A stretch of 64,000 nt of DNA, taken from NCBI GenBank assembly GCA_022821145.1, contig JAJEEE010000070.1, positions 36,229 to 100,228 of the forward strand. Direction: 5' to 3'. The notes beneath the pieces were generated by a model. That model saw only the letters and a program-made list of their open reading frames with translations. It had not been told where the DNA came from and did not search any database. A program made the translations under genes and the position numbers. This document shows positions 46,515-54,555 of this stretch, piece by piece (position 1 is the stretch's first letter; each line of letters opens with the position of its first letter). Source of the stretch: Acidobacteriota bacterium (lineage in GTDB: Bacteria > Acidobacteriota > Terriglobia > 20CM-2-55-15).

Positions 46515-47879
46515 ATGGCGACCACCACCCGGGTCCTGATGATCGCGGACGATCCCGGCCTCTTCGACATGCTCGCCGAGCGGGGCGCGGAAACCGCGTC
46601 GACGGACTCCGTCGACCCGGTGCGTCAGTGGGCGCGGTTCATGCCGGATCTGGTCGTGGCCGATCTCGATCTCGTCGCGCCCGATCCTCTGGAGTTGCTG
46701 CGCGTCTTGAGAACGCGCGTGGATCCCGGCCGGGTCCTTCTCCTGGCCGGTCCGCGTTCGCTCGGCAGCGTCGCCGAGGCGGCCCGCATCGGGCTGCCGT
46801 GGTATCAGAAGAAGCCGGTCGATCCCATCGAGATCGGGCTGGCGCTGGATCGGGTTCGCGACGGCCATGCGCGGAACGTACCGGCGGAACCGGTGACGGG
46901 CTCGAGCCCCAACATCCAGTCGGCGTTGAGACTCGCCGCGCAGGCGGCCGGGCAGGACCGTCCCCTGACGATCACCGGCGAGCCTGGCGTCGGCAAACGC
47001 CTGATCGGCCGCCTGGTCCACGAACGCAGCGGACGCGCGCGGAACGCCTTCGGTCAGATCAGTTGCGTCGGGCTGAGCCAGAGCGTCGCCGACGGGGAGC
47101 TGTTCGGCCGCGACGGCTTGCTCCAGCGATGTCATCGAGGCACGCTGATGATTGACGAGATCGCCGGGCTTCCGGCGGCGTGCCAACACCGGCTCCTCAA
47201 GTACGTGAAGTCCGAGAAACCGCGCCGCATGGGCGTGCGCGCCGATGTCCGGCCCTCGGACGTCCGCGTCATCGTGTCCTCCAGCGAGCCCATCGAGGAT
47301 CACGTGCGAAGCGGTTCTCTCCTGGAGGCGCTCTTCGACCGGATCGGCGGCGTGCGCATCGAGTTGCAGCCGCTGAGGGAGCGCAAGTCCGACATCCCGG
47401 TTCTCGCCGATTGTTTCCTGCGCCAGGCGGGACAGCGCTCCGGCCGGAGTTTCAAGGGCGTCACTCCCGAGGCCCTGGATCTGCTGTTGCGGCATGGCTG
47501 GCCGGGCAACGTGCGGGAACTGGAAGAGATGATGGCCCGCGCCGCGGACGCGGCCGCCGGCCCGTGGCTGACGGCCGAGGACCTGCCCGCTCTCCCGGTG
47601 ACCGGCCATTCCGTCGTCGTCCCCGGCTCGACGATCCAGGAAATCGAGAAGGAAGCCATTCTGAGGACGCTCGAGGCCCAGGAGGGATCGACCGGACGCG
47701 CCGCCCGGATTCTCAACATGAGCGTTCGCAAGATTCAGTACAAGCTGAAGGAGTACCGGCGCGAGTCCGCCGCGACGCTGCGGTCCGAGACGGTGCGTGG
47801 CCTCCCGGTTCCGGCCGGCGCCCGGCCGGCGCGCGCGGCCGCCAAGAAGAACGCCGTCTTCGTGCGCCACCCGCGCTAG
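46515..47879 (+). CDS. NtrC-family AAA+ response regulator lacking the GAFTGA loop
   Basis: 454 aa. The receiver-like domain (1-115) has an Asp pair in VVADLDL (Asp50/52) and the conserved Lys100 in YQKKPVD. The acidic pocket at the start is ADD (11-13). The AAA+ domain (about 128-350) has Walker A GEPGVGKR (155-162), GELFG (194-198), Walker B LMIDE (211-215), the R-finger region and HGWPGNVRELEEM. A Fis-type HTH follows (about 372-415, GRAARILNMSVRKIQYKLKEY), with a basic tail. Between GELFG and Walker B only RDGLLQRCHRGT remains, so the GAFTGA sigma54-contact loop is missing. It should not activate sigma54 and may act on sigma70 promoters, as TyrR-like relatives do. Confidence 0.88.
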   Translation: MATTTRVLMIADDPGLFDMLAERGAETASTDSVDPVRQWARFMPDLVVADLDLVAPDPLELLRVLRTRVDPGRVLLLAGPRSLGSVAEAARIGLPWYQKKPVDPIEIGLALDRVRDGHARNVPAEPVTGSSPNIQSALRLAAQAAGQDRPLTITGEPGVGKRLIGRLVHERSGRARNAFGQISCVGLSQSVADGELFGRDGLLQRCHRGTLMIDEIAGLPAACQHRLLKYVKSEKPRRMGVRADVRPSDVRVIVSSSEPIEDHVRSGSLLEALFDRIGGVRIELQPLRERKSDIPVLADCFLRQAGQRSGRSFKGVTPEALDLLLRHGWPGNVRELEEMMARAADAAAGPWLTAEDLPALPVTGHSVVVPGSTIQEIEKEAILRTLEAQEGSTGRAARILNMSVRKIQYKLKEYRRESAATLRSETVRGLPVPAGARPARAAAKKNAVFVRHPR

Positions 47880-47995
47880 CGCGCTTTTCGCTCCCCCGAA
47901 AGTCCCGTCACCTGCGAACTTTCGGCGGCGGCGGCGCATATCCCGTTGATCCCAAGACGTCACCGCGCGGACCGCCGCGTGCACGCCCATGTTCG

Positions 47996-48247
47996 ATGGA
48001 AACAGGGCCATCCGTTCGCAAGGTTCCGCGGCACTGGGTCCGATGCCGGTTCTGCCGGAGGCGGTTCGATCTGCTGACGGCCCGGACATGCACCTGTCCG
48101 GGCCGCCGGCGGACGCGCGTCTGCGCGCGGTGCGGCGAGTGCCTGTGCGCCCACCCGGTCGTCAACGATCCGGAAGGCTGGATCCGTGTGCCGCCCCACC
48201 TCAGGCGTTGGCTGGAGTCGCCGGTGATCCCCGTCGACTACGTGTAG
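47996..48247 (+). CDS. Small eight-cysteine zinc-ribbon protein
   Basis: 83 aa from the ATG at 47996. Cysteines occur as CRFC (17, 20), CTC (32, 34), CARC (43, 46) and CLC (49, 51), consistent with two Zn sites in a treble-clef or double-ribbon fold, flanked by strongly basic stretches (CRRRFDLLTARTC, PGRRRTRVC). No known family. It lies 116 bp after the AAA+ regulator and points the same way, and could be cotranscribed. It ends just before a tandem hairpin array. An overlapping alternative frame has no such motif and was not annotated. Confidence 0.6.
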   Translation: METGPSVRKVPRHWVRCRFCRRRFDLLTARTCTCPGRRRTRVCARCGECLCAHPVVNDPEGWIRVPPHLRRWLESPVIPVDYV

Positions 48248-48255
48248 GCGTACGC

Positions 48256-48320
48256 GGGCCGTTCTTCCAGCGGCCCGGGGCCGTTCTTCCGGCGGCCCGG
48301 GGCCGTTCTCCGTAAGGCCC
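48256..48320. repeat. Three tandem 21-22-bp hairpin units between convergent genes
   Basis: Copies at 48256-48276, 48277-48298 and 48299-48320 each begin GGGCCGTTCT and end GGCCC, so each can fold as GGGCC/GGCCC with a CGTTCTTCC-type loop. The array lies 8 bp after the zinc-ribbon stop and 53 bp from the end of the convergent SH3 lipoprotein gene. A bidirectional transcription-stop role is likely. Confidence 0.65.
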
Positions 48321-48372
48321 GGCGGTGGCCGACAACGGCCGCCGGCGTTTCGGGGAACGATCCGCGGGATTC

Positions 48373-49287
48373 TCAGCGCACGGCCCGCGGGAGCGTTTCG
48401 CGCATCACGTATTCGCGGACGACGGGTTCGCCGGACGCGTCGAGGACGCTGAAACGGAATCCCGGGTCCTCGTCGCCGCCGATGCGTTCCAGGGGCAACC
48501 GTCCGTCGAGGTTCCGCAGGCGCAGCGTGGTCTCGTAGCGATGCTCCTCGATGTCCCAGACGAAGACGCGAACGCCGTCGAACGCCGCCCGCGGGTCGGC
48601 GTCGTCCCTGCGTTCGGCCACCACGTACCAGTCCCTGGGTCCCATGTCCGCGTCTTCGACGGTCTTCAACCGCTGGACGGCGACGTAGGTGCGGCCTTCC
48701 ATGAAAGGCCGGATCGGTTCCGGCGCGTCGAACTCGATGAGTTGCGAGAAGACCCACCCGATTTCGTCGTCGGAGGGACGGACCCGAAACCAGATGTCCG
48801 TGGCGTCGCCGCCGGGCCGGGGCGTCGTATCGTGGTCGAGGACCTGCAGTTCCACGCCGCGCCGGAGCCGCCGGATCGTGTCGGTGTCACGGCCGGGCGC
48901 CATCCGCAAGTTGACCACGTCGGTGGTCCGGGCGGTGTTCTGCGCTGGAAGATCCCGGGCCTCGGCGACGGCCGCTTCCATCGCGCGTCGGGTCATGTCG
49001 CGGATCAACGCGCTCTCGTCCATCCATCCTTCGATCTGCTCGACGTCGCGCACGCGGTACCAGGACCCGTCCTTGTACAGGATGTCGACGCGGTCGCCGG
49101 CGTCGAGCATGAACAGGGTCCGGGACGAGCCGGACGCCTCCACGCGGACGGACGTGTTGTCGTTGATCACGGTCGCCTGGTCGATCGCCGGCTCGGGTTC
49201 CGGCAGGCACGCCGCCGCCAACGCGACCACGCCCGCGAGCGGGGCCAATCGTCCCAACGTCCGGAGTGTCTTGCGCGGGTTCGCCAT
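48373..49287 (-). CDS. SH3-domain lipoprotein
   Basis: 304 aa. A lipoprotein signal with lipobox LAAAC (Cys27). Two bacterial SH3 domains follow (about 38-100, VINDNTSVRVEASG, then GSWYRVRDVEQIEGWMD; and about 115-185, VVNLRMAPGRDTDTIRRLRR, IGWVFSQLI). A C-terminal beta-domain (200-304) has no assigned family. Tandem SH3b domains often bind peptidoglycan or peptides at the cell surface. It faces outward to xseB, divergently, and converges on the tandem hairpin array. Confidence 0.82.
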   Translation of the reverse strand: MANPRKTLRTLGRLAPLAGVVALAAACLPEPEPAIDQATVINDNTSVRVEASGSSRTLFMLDAGDRVDILYKDGSWYRVRDVEQIEGWMDESALIRDMTRRAMEAAVAEARDLPAQNTARTTDVVNLRMAPGRDTDTIRRLRRGVELQVLDHDTTPRPGGDATDIWFRVRPSDDEIGWVFSQLIEFDAPEPIRPFMEGRTYVAVQRLKTVEDADMGPRDWYVVAERRDDADPRAAFDGVRVFVWDIEEHRYETTLRLRNLDGRLPLERIGGDEDPGFRFSVLDASGEPVVREYVMRETLPRAVR

Positions 49288-49347
49288 CGTTCGGCCTCGG
49301 GCGCGTGCACGCCGTGGGCGTCAATTTCAATTATAACTACGTTGGGA

Positions 49348-49353
49348 TAAGAT
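49348..49353 (+). promoter_or_regulatory. -10 box of the xseB operon, leaderless arrangement
   Basis: TAAGAT ends seven bases before the xseB ATG, placing the expected start one base upstream of the A. TTTCAA at 49325-49330, 17 bp upstream, is a weak -35. No ribosome site is present. Confidence 0.4.
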
Positions 49354-49360
49354 AGCTTCC

Positions 49361-49615
49361 ATGGCCGAAGACGCCGCGCAGCCGGCCGAGGATTTCGAAA
49401 GCGCTCTCGACCGACTCGAGCACATCGTCAAGACGCTCGAGTCCGGGGACCTGCCCCTGGAGAAGGCCCTGGACTTCTTCGAGGAGGGCGTGCGCCTGTC
49501 CCGGTTCTGCCATGCCAGGCTCGAGCAGGCGGAGCGGCGCGTCGAGATCCTGCTGAAGAACGACGACGAAGGCGCGGGCGCGCTCGCACCCGTTCCGTTC
49601 GAAGCCGATTCATGA
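49361..49615 (+). CDS. xseB: Exodeoxyribonuclease VII small subunit
   Basis: 84 aa, single XseB three-helix domain: [40 protein letters not shown], then [13 protein letters not shown]. Several copies bind one XseA catalytic subunit to degrade single-stranded DNA. xseA is not adjacent and is not present in the window. It is the first gene of the xseB-ispA-tlyA-nadK run and overlaps ispA by 4 bp. Confidence 0.95.
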   Translation: MAEDAAQPAEDFESALDRLEHIVKTLESGDLPLEKALDFFEEGVRLSRFCHARLEQAERRVEILLKNDDEGAGALAPVPFEADS

Positions 49616-50496
49616 CGCTCGAGTCGTTCTTCCAACAGGTCCGCCCGTCCATCGAAACCGCGCTCGACGGGGCTCTCCCGTCCGAGGATCGTTCCCCGCC
49701 GGTCTTGCACCAGGCCATGCGTTACTCGGTATTCGCGGGCGGGAAGCGTCTTCGCCCGGCATTGTGCCTGGCCGGCTTCCAGGCCTTCGATCCCGAGTGG
49801 CGGTCGGCGCTGCCTGTCGCCGCGTCCATCGAGATGGTCCACACCTATTCCCTGATTCACGACGATCTTCCGGCCATGGACGACGACGACTACCGGAGAG
49901 GCCGGCCGTCGTGCCACAAGCGTTTCGGGGAAGCGACGGCGATTCTGGCCGGGGACGCGCTTCTCACGCTCGCCTTCGAGACCGTGGCCGGCGCCGGCGG
50001 CCTCGCGCCCGAACGCCTCCTCGGGGCCGCCCGGATGTTGGCCGCATCGGCCGGCACCGTCGACGGGATGATCGGGGGGCAGGTGCTGGACATTCAGGCC
50101 ACGGCGTCCGGGATCGACGGCGCCGCGCTGGAATCCATCCATCGCGCGAAGACCGGCGCCTTGCTGGCGGCCTCGGTCTCGATCGGCGCGTACCTGGCCG
50201 CAGCCGATACGGCGCGGCTCGAGGACGTCACCCGATTCGGACGGAGCATCGGGCTCGCGTTCCAGATCGTCGACGACATGCTGGACGAAACCGTGCCCGT
50301 CGAGGCCCTGGGCAAGACTCCCGGTAAGGATCGCGAGCAGGGGAAAGCGACCTACCCGGCCGTTCACGGCATGGAGGCGTCCCGCCGGATGGTGGAGCGG
50401 CTGACCGCGGACGCAATGGAGCATGTGCGGCCTCTGGGGTCGGCGGGCGCGCTGCTGGCGGACTTTGCCCGGCATCTGGAGCGCCGGGCGCGCTGA
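49612..50496 (+). CDS. ispA: Farnesyl (short-chain polyprenyl) diphosphate synthase
   Basis: 294 aa. First Asp-rich motif [18 protein letters not shown], second IVDDMLDE, plus [19 protein letters not shown] and the [10 protein letters not shown] segment. It condenses IPP with DMAPP or GPP to farnesyl diphosphate. The large residues before the first Asp motif (SLIHDDLP) fit a C15 product. It overlaps xseB by 4 bp. A dxs gene, commonly next in this operon elsewhere, is missing. Confidence 0.94.
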   Translation: MTLESFFQQVRPSIETALDGALPSEDRSPPVLHQAMRYSVFAGGKRLRPALCLAGFQAFDPEWRSALPVAASIEMVHTYSLIHDDLPAMDDDDYRRGRPSCHKRFGEATAILAGDALLTLAFETVAGAGGLAPERLLGAARMLAASAGTVDGMIGGQVLDIQATASGIDGAALESIHRAKTGALLAASVSIGAYLAAADTARLEDVTRFGRSIGLAFQIVDDMLDETVPVEALGKTPGKDREQGKATYPAVHGMEASRRMVERLTADAMEHVRPLGSAGALLADFARHLERRAR

Positions 50497-50513
50497 GCCG
50501 GAACCGGAGTTTC

Positions 50514-51245
50514 ATGAAGAAGGTGCGCATCGACAAGCTGCTCACGGAGCGCGGTATCGCCCCGTCGCGCGAACGCGCCCGCGCGCTGATCATGGCGGGA
50601 GACGTCCTCGTCGATGACCGGCCCGTCCGGAAGGCGGGAACCGGCGTCGACCCGGGTTCCCGCCTGCGCCTGCGGCGTGCGCCCCACCCGTTCGCGAGCC
50701 GCGGCGGGGTGAAGCTGCAGGGCGCGCTGGAGCGGTTCCGCATCGACCCGGCCGGCTGGGCGTCGGCCGACATCGGCGCTTCGACCGGCGGGTTCACCGA
50801 CTGCCTCTTGAAGGCCGGGGCCCGGCGCGTGTACGCGATCGACGTGGATTGCAGCCAACTGGCCTGGAAGCTCCGCGCCGATGGGCGCGTCGTCCCCATC
50901 GAGGGCAACGCCCGTTATCTCGATGCGAAGCGTATCCCGGAGCGGGTCGACATCGTCGTCATCGACGTCTCCTTCATCTCCCTGCGCAAGATACTCGGTC
51001 CGGCGCGCGGGATATTGAAGACCGGCGGGGTGTGTCTGGCGCTGGTGAAGCCCCAGTTCGAGCTGGAACGCGGGGAGGTGGGTCCCGGCGGCATCGTCCG
51101 CGATCCGGATCGCCACGCCGAGGCGGTGCGGTCCGTCCTGTCCGCGGCCGAGGGTCTGGGTTTCGTTCCCCGCGGCGCCGGCCGCTCTCCCCTCGACGGC
51201 AAGGAAGGGAACCGGGAGTTCTTCGTCCACCTGGAACGTTCATGA
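50514..51245 (+). CDS. tlyA: TlyA-family 2'-O-methyltransferase of rRNA
   Basis: 243 aa. The N-terminal S4 RNA-binding domain (1-60, MKKVRIDKLLTERGIAPSRE, then VDDRPVRKAGTGV) is followed by an FtsJ-like SAM methyltransferase: SRGGVKLQGAL, ADIGASTGGFTDCLLKAGA, YAIDVD, DVSFISLRKIL, LVKPQFE. In Mycobacterium TlyA 2'-O-methylates 16S and 23S rRNA. It overlaps nadK by 4 bp. Confidence 0.93.
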   Translation: MKKVRIDKLLTERGIAPSRERARALIMAGDVLVDDRPVRKAGTGVDPGSRLRLRRAPHPFASRGGVKLQGALERFRIDPAGWASADIGASTGGFTDCLLKAGARRVYAIDVDCSQLAWKLRADGRVVPIEGNARYLDAKRIPERVDIVVIDVSFISLRKILGPARGILKTGGVCLALVKPQFELERGEVGPGGIVRDPDRHAEAVRSVLSAAEGLGFVPRGAGRSPLDGKEGNREFFVHLERS

Positions 51246-52102
51246 GCATCCGTACCGTCGGAATCGTCACGAAACCGCAGCGGAAGGACGTGGCCCGCGT
51301 CGCCTCGGAGCTGGCCGACTGGCTCGACGCCCGCGGAATCCGCGCGATTCTGGAAGAGGAGACCGCCCGTCGGATCGGCCGACCCGACGCCGGAGCTCCG
51401 GGCGAGGCGCTGGGGTCGAGCGCGGACCTGCTCGTCGTCGTGGGCGGGGACGGGACGTTGCTGGCCGCCGCGCGGCTTCTTCGGGGCCGCGACGTTCCCA
51501 TTCTGGCGATAAACTACGGCAGCCTGGGCTTTCTGACCGCGGCGCCCCTTCGGGAGCTGTACCCCGATCTCGAACGCGTTCTGAACGGGGACTGGTCCGG
51601 CGACTTCCGGATGATGCTCGAGGTGACGATCCTCCGGGGGACGGGTGAGCGGGAAGTCCATTCGGCCCTCAACGACGTTGTCGTCAACAAGGGCACGCCC
51701 GCGCGCATCATCGAGCTCGACGCGTCGGTGGACGACGCGTACGTCTCGACGTTTCGCGCCGACGGCCTGATCGTTTCCACGCCGACGGGCTCCACCGCCT
51801 ACAACCTGTCGGCGGGCGGGCCGATCGTCCATCCCGACCTGAAAGCGCTGGTGCTGACACCCATCTGCTCGCACACGCTGACGAACCGTCCGATCGTCCT
51901 GCCCGCGGCGGGGCGCGTGACGATCGCGTTCAAGGCCGCCGAGGGCGACGACGTGCACGCGACGATCGACGGGCAGGTGGCGCGCCCGCTGGCGGCAGGG
52001 GACCGGATCGAGGTCGCCGCGTCCTCCTCGGAGGTGCACCTGATCGCGACCGGACGCAAGACCTACTTCGACGTGCTCCGCGGAACGCTGAAGTGGGGTT
52101 GA
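51242..52102 (+). CDS. nadK: NAD kinase
   Basis: 286 aa. Motifs: VVVGGDGTLLAAARLL, NYGSLGFLTA, ALNDVVVNKG, FRADGLIVSTPTGSTAYNLS and GGPIVHPDL, with a C-terminal DGQVARPLAAGDRIEV. It phosphorylates NAD to NADP in the cytoplasm. It starts inside the tlyA stop (ATGA). It is the last gene of the operon and is followed by dispersed repeat copy B. Confidence 0.96.
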   Translation: MSIRTVGIVTKPQRKDVARVASELADWLDARGIRAILEEETARRIGRPDAGAPGEALGSSADLLVVVGGDGTLLAAARLLRGRDVPILAINYGSLGFLTAAPLRELYPDLERVLNGDWSGDFRMMLEVTILRGTGEREVHSALNDVVVNKGTPARIIELDASVDDAYVSTFRADGLIVSTPTGSTAYNLSAGGPIVHPDLKALVLTPICSHTLTNRPIVLPAAGRVTIAFKAAEGDDVHATIDGQVARPLAAGDRIEVAASSSEVHLIATGRKTYFDVLRGTLKWG

Positions 52103-52115
52103 GGCCGAAGATGCG

Positions 52116-52331
52116 TTGGGCCGCCGCATCGTGTCGGATTCGTTTCTTGGACTGACGCCGCGCTCCGCTCGTTGTCCACCCACGGCGAGGAACGCCGTGG
52201 GTCCGATGGGGTCGCCGCGACGTTCGGGCTTGACCCGATCCATGGCTCGGCCACTGCGTCCCGGAACCGACGCCGTGTCACAGCGGGCCTTGAGCCCGTA
52301 CCTCTCTATTCTCCGTCACCACGCCACGGTG
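52116..52331. repeat. Dispersed intergenic repeat, copy B
   Basis: It aligns with 27126-27360 over its length. The core hairpin is perfect here: CCCACGGCG-AGGAA-CGCCGTGGG (52178-52200). Copy A carries one compensatory pair change in this stem (C-G to T-A) and two mismatches. It lacks about 23 bp present in copy A. The rest of 52103-52432 has no gene. A consensus TATAAT at 52382-52387 probably serves the small gene at 52433. Confidence 0.6.
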
Positions 52332-52432
52332 AGAATCGTCGGGGTTGAGGCCGATGGGCGGCTCCGCCGCGGGCAATCGGATATAATGGCGTGGAACCCG
52401 CCCAGCGTGATCGATCGGGAGACCACACGACC

Positions 52433-52642
52433 GTGAAGACCAAAGCCCCGCGACAGACGGTTTGCGACGAACCCAGGCCGGAGAACAAGAAGACCCCGTA
52501 CTGCGGCGGGAAGCTCAAGCGTGTCACCGAGCTCGACGGCGAGGCGGCCCTTCAGGCCGGCGACGGGCGCGACGCCTACCGATGCCAGGAATGCGGGATC
52601 CTGTATTCCGACGCCAGCCCCTACGCCGGGGCGCGGCGATAG
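52433..52642 (+). CDS. Small zinc-ribbon-like hypothetical protein
   Basis: 69 aa from a GTG at 52433, chosen because TATAAT at 52382-52387 predicts a transcript start near 52394, after the other in-frame GTG at 52391. Cysteines: TVCDEP, PYCGGKL and YRCQECGILY, the last two suggesting a C-x2-G...C-x2-C zinc ribbon. No family recognised. It ends 3 bp before the convergent CoxM-like gene. Confidence 0.55.
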   Translation: MKTKAPRQTVCDEPRPENKKTPYCGGKLKRVTELDGEAALQAGDGRDAYRCQECGILYSDASPYAGARR

Positions 52643-52645
52643 CCG

Positions 52646-53551
52646 CTAACGCGATTCCGTGACGCGGCGGATGGCCCGGGCCACGGCCACCTGGATCAAG
52701 CTGCTCTCGTAGGCGTCGTCCGCGCCCCCGGACAGTTCCATGACTTCCACGGCGGCTCGCTCGGCCGCTTCCTTGATGTTGTTGTCGATCAGCAGGCGGC
52801 CGGCCAGTGTCCGTGACGCGGCCGGCGCGAAGAGCGGGATCAAGGTCGAGCTGGACACGTAGATCCGGGGGCCCACGGCGACGTTCCGGCGCAACCGAGT
52901 CCGGATCGCGGCCGACACCGTGTTCTTGGATGGACCGGGATTGACCCGGAAGAAACCGACCTTCCATTCCGGCGTCAGCTTCTCGAACGCGACCGCGGCG
53001 GGGAACTCGCCGGGTTTCATCTCGCCCGCCGCCGCCTCGAGGTAGTCGGCCATGGCCAGCCTGCGGCGGCGGGTGGTGGACTGCAGTTGGATGCGCGCGT
53101 CCAGGGCGAGACACGCCGTCGAGAGGTCGAAATAGTGCGACTCCGGGTTCAATCCGTGAAGGACCGTGACGCGATTCCGGACCAGGGGGTTCGCCATCAT
53201 GGAGATGGCCTGTTTCAAAAGGCCGTTTTCGCCGCCGATGTCGCGAAGAACCTGTCCGAACGTCGCGCCGGCGCCGATGGAAACCGTCCGGCCCGCCGTC
53301 CTCACGCGCGCGAACCCGTCGATCCCGCCCGCGTCGATGACGACACGTTGCGTCGCTTGGCGCGCGACTTGGGCGTCGGGCGCCACGAACGCCTTCGTTC
53401 CGTGGCGCGCCAGAATCCTGGCCAGCCCCGTCAGCGTCCGTGGCGTCTGCGGTTTCGGCAAATCGATCCCAGTTCGGGAAGCGGCCCGAAAAATCGGTCG
53501 GATTCTAGAAACACGGGCCGGCAAAGTCAAGGCCCGACATCGGGCCGCCAT
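52646..53551 (-). CDS. CoxM-like FAD-domain protein with degenerate FAD motifs
   Basis: 301 aa from an ATG at 53551, which lacks a good ribosome site; a later start near the segment RIRPIFRAASRTG is possible. The fold is that of the FAD-binding subunit of molybdenum hydroxylases: DLPKPQTPRTLTGLARIL, VSIGAGATFGQVLRDIGG, FDLSTACLALDARIQL, and a C-terminal CO-dehydrogenase flavoprotein-like domain (NTVSAAIRTRL, SLIQVAVARAIRRV). However, the AGGTDL motif reads APDAQV and TIGGN reads TVLHGL, so canonical FAD binding is doubtful. It is divergent from xdhC; no large molybdenum subunit is nearby. Confidence 0.75.
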   Translation of the reverse strand: MAARCRALTLPARVSRIRPIFRAASRTGIDLPKPQTPRTLTGLARILARHGTKAFVAPDAQVARQATQRVVIDAGGIDGFARVRTAGRTVSIGAGATFGQVLRDIGGENGLLKQAISMMANPLVRNRVTVLHGLNPESHYFDLSTACLALDARIQLQSTTRRRRLAMADYLEAAAGEMKPGEFPAAVAFEKLTPEWKVGFFRVNPGPSKNTVSAAIRTRLRRNVAVGPRIYVSSSTLIPLFAPAASRTLAGRLLIDNNIKEAAERAAVEVMELSGGADDAYESSLIQVAVARAIRRVTESR

Positions 53552-53643
53552 CGGCGGACGCCCCGCCGGCCGCCGACCTCCGGGCAACGGGACGCGTCCG
53601 CGCCGTCCCGGTTGCAAGCTGTTGGCAACAGAGAACTTTCGAG

Positions 53644-53671
53644 TTGCTTCGAACGCCAGGACTGCTACACT
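53644..53671 (+). promoter_or_regulatory. xdhC promoter, leaderless arrangement
   Basis: TTGCTT (53644-53649), a 16-bp spacer and TACACT (53666-53671). The start codon is at 53679, one base after the expected start. No ribosome site lies between. Confidence 0.5.
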
Positions 53672-53678
53672 AACCCGG

Positions 53679-54500
53679 ATGGCGACGGATGTCTTCGACG
53701 AGTTGGTTCGGCTGCGTGCGGCGGGCGCGCGGGCCGCGCTGGCGACGATCGTCAGGATCCGGGGCTCGGTACCGAGCTTTCAGACGGCCAAGATGCTGGT
53801 ACGCGAGGACGGATCCACGGTGGGCTCGGTCGGCGGCGGATGCGTCGAGGCGGAAGTGTGGGCGGCGGCCCAGGAGGTCATCAAGGAAGCGCGTTCACGG
53901 GTGATGAGCTTCGACCTCACCGACGATTCCATGGCCGACAGCGGACTGATCTGCGGGGGAAAACTGGAGATATTCGTGGAGCCGGTCCTCCCCGTCCCGA
54001 GGGCCGTGATCTTCGGTGCGGGACACATCTCGACGCACCTGTCGAAGATCGCGACCACCGCCGGCTTCAAGACGTGGATCGTCGACGACCGCCCCATCTA
54101 TGCGAACGAGACGCGGTTTCCCGAGGCCGAGCGGATCTACAGCGAGAGCTTCGAGGCGGCCTTCGACCGGATCCAGCCGGATGCGAACACCTACATGATC
54201 ATCGTCACGCGCGGGCACCAGGACGACGAGAACGTTCTTCGGTGGGCCGCCGGGACCGATGCGGCCTACGTCGGCATGATCGGGAGCAAGCGGAAGGTCC
54301 GAACGATCGCAGCGAAGCTCGAAAGCGAAGGCATTTCGAAGGAGGCCCTCGAGCGCGTTCACATGCCTGTGGGGCTGGACATCGGCGCGATCGTGCCCGA
54401 GGAGATCGCGGTGGCCATCGTGGCCGAGATGGTGCACCATCGCCGCCGGGGCGCCGAGCACCCGCAGAGCAAGAAGCTCTTCGAGGCAAGCCGTACATGA
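53679..54500 (+). CDS. xdhC: XdhC/CoxI-family molybdenum cofactor insertion protein
   Basis: 273 aa. An N-terminal XdhC/CoxI domain (RIRGSVPSFQTAKMLVRED, GSVGGGCVEAEV) is followed by a Rossmann-like C-terminal domain (AVIFGAGHISTHLSKIAT, WIVDDRP, VTRGHQDDENVL, YVGMIGSKRK). Characterised XdhC binds Moco and promotes its sulfuration before insertion in xanthine-dehydrogenase-type enzymes. Here its target enzyme is not in the window; only the FAD-domain-like protein is divergent. The mRNA is probably leaderless. Confidence 0.92.
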   Translation: MATDVFDELVRLRAAGARAALATIVRIRGSVPSFQTAKMLVREDGSTVGSVGGGCVEAEVWAAAQEVIKEARSRVMSFDLTDDSMADSGLICGGKLEIFVEPVLPVPRAVIFGAGHISTHLSKIATTAGFKTWIVDDRPIYANETRFPEAERIYSESFEAAFDRIQPDANTYMIIVTRGHQDDENVLRWAAGTDAAYVGMIGSKRKVRTIAAKLESEGISKEALERVHMPVGLDIGAIVPEEIAVAIVAEMVHHRRRGAEHPQSKKLFEASRT

Positions 54501-54555
54501 TTTCGATCGCGGCAGGCCCCCGGGCCAACCGCGGGGAGACGATCGAGGAGATCCA

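Noticed and set aside
47989..48315. Alternative 108-codon frame overlapping the zinc-ribbon gene
   Set aside because: It runs through the tandem hairpin array and has no cysteine pattern or domain; the other frame has eight ordered cysteines.
48256..48320. Tandem short repeats considered as a CRISPR remnant
   Set aside because: The units abut without spacers, are only 21-22 bp, self-complementary, and no cas genes are present.
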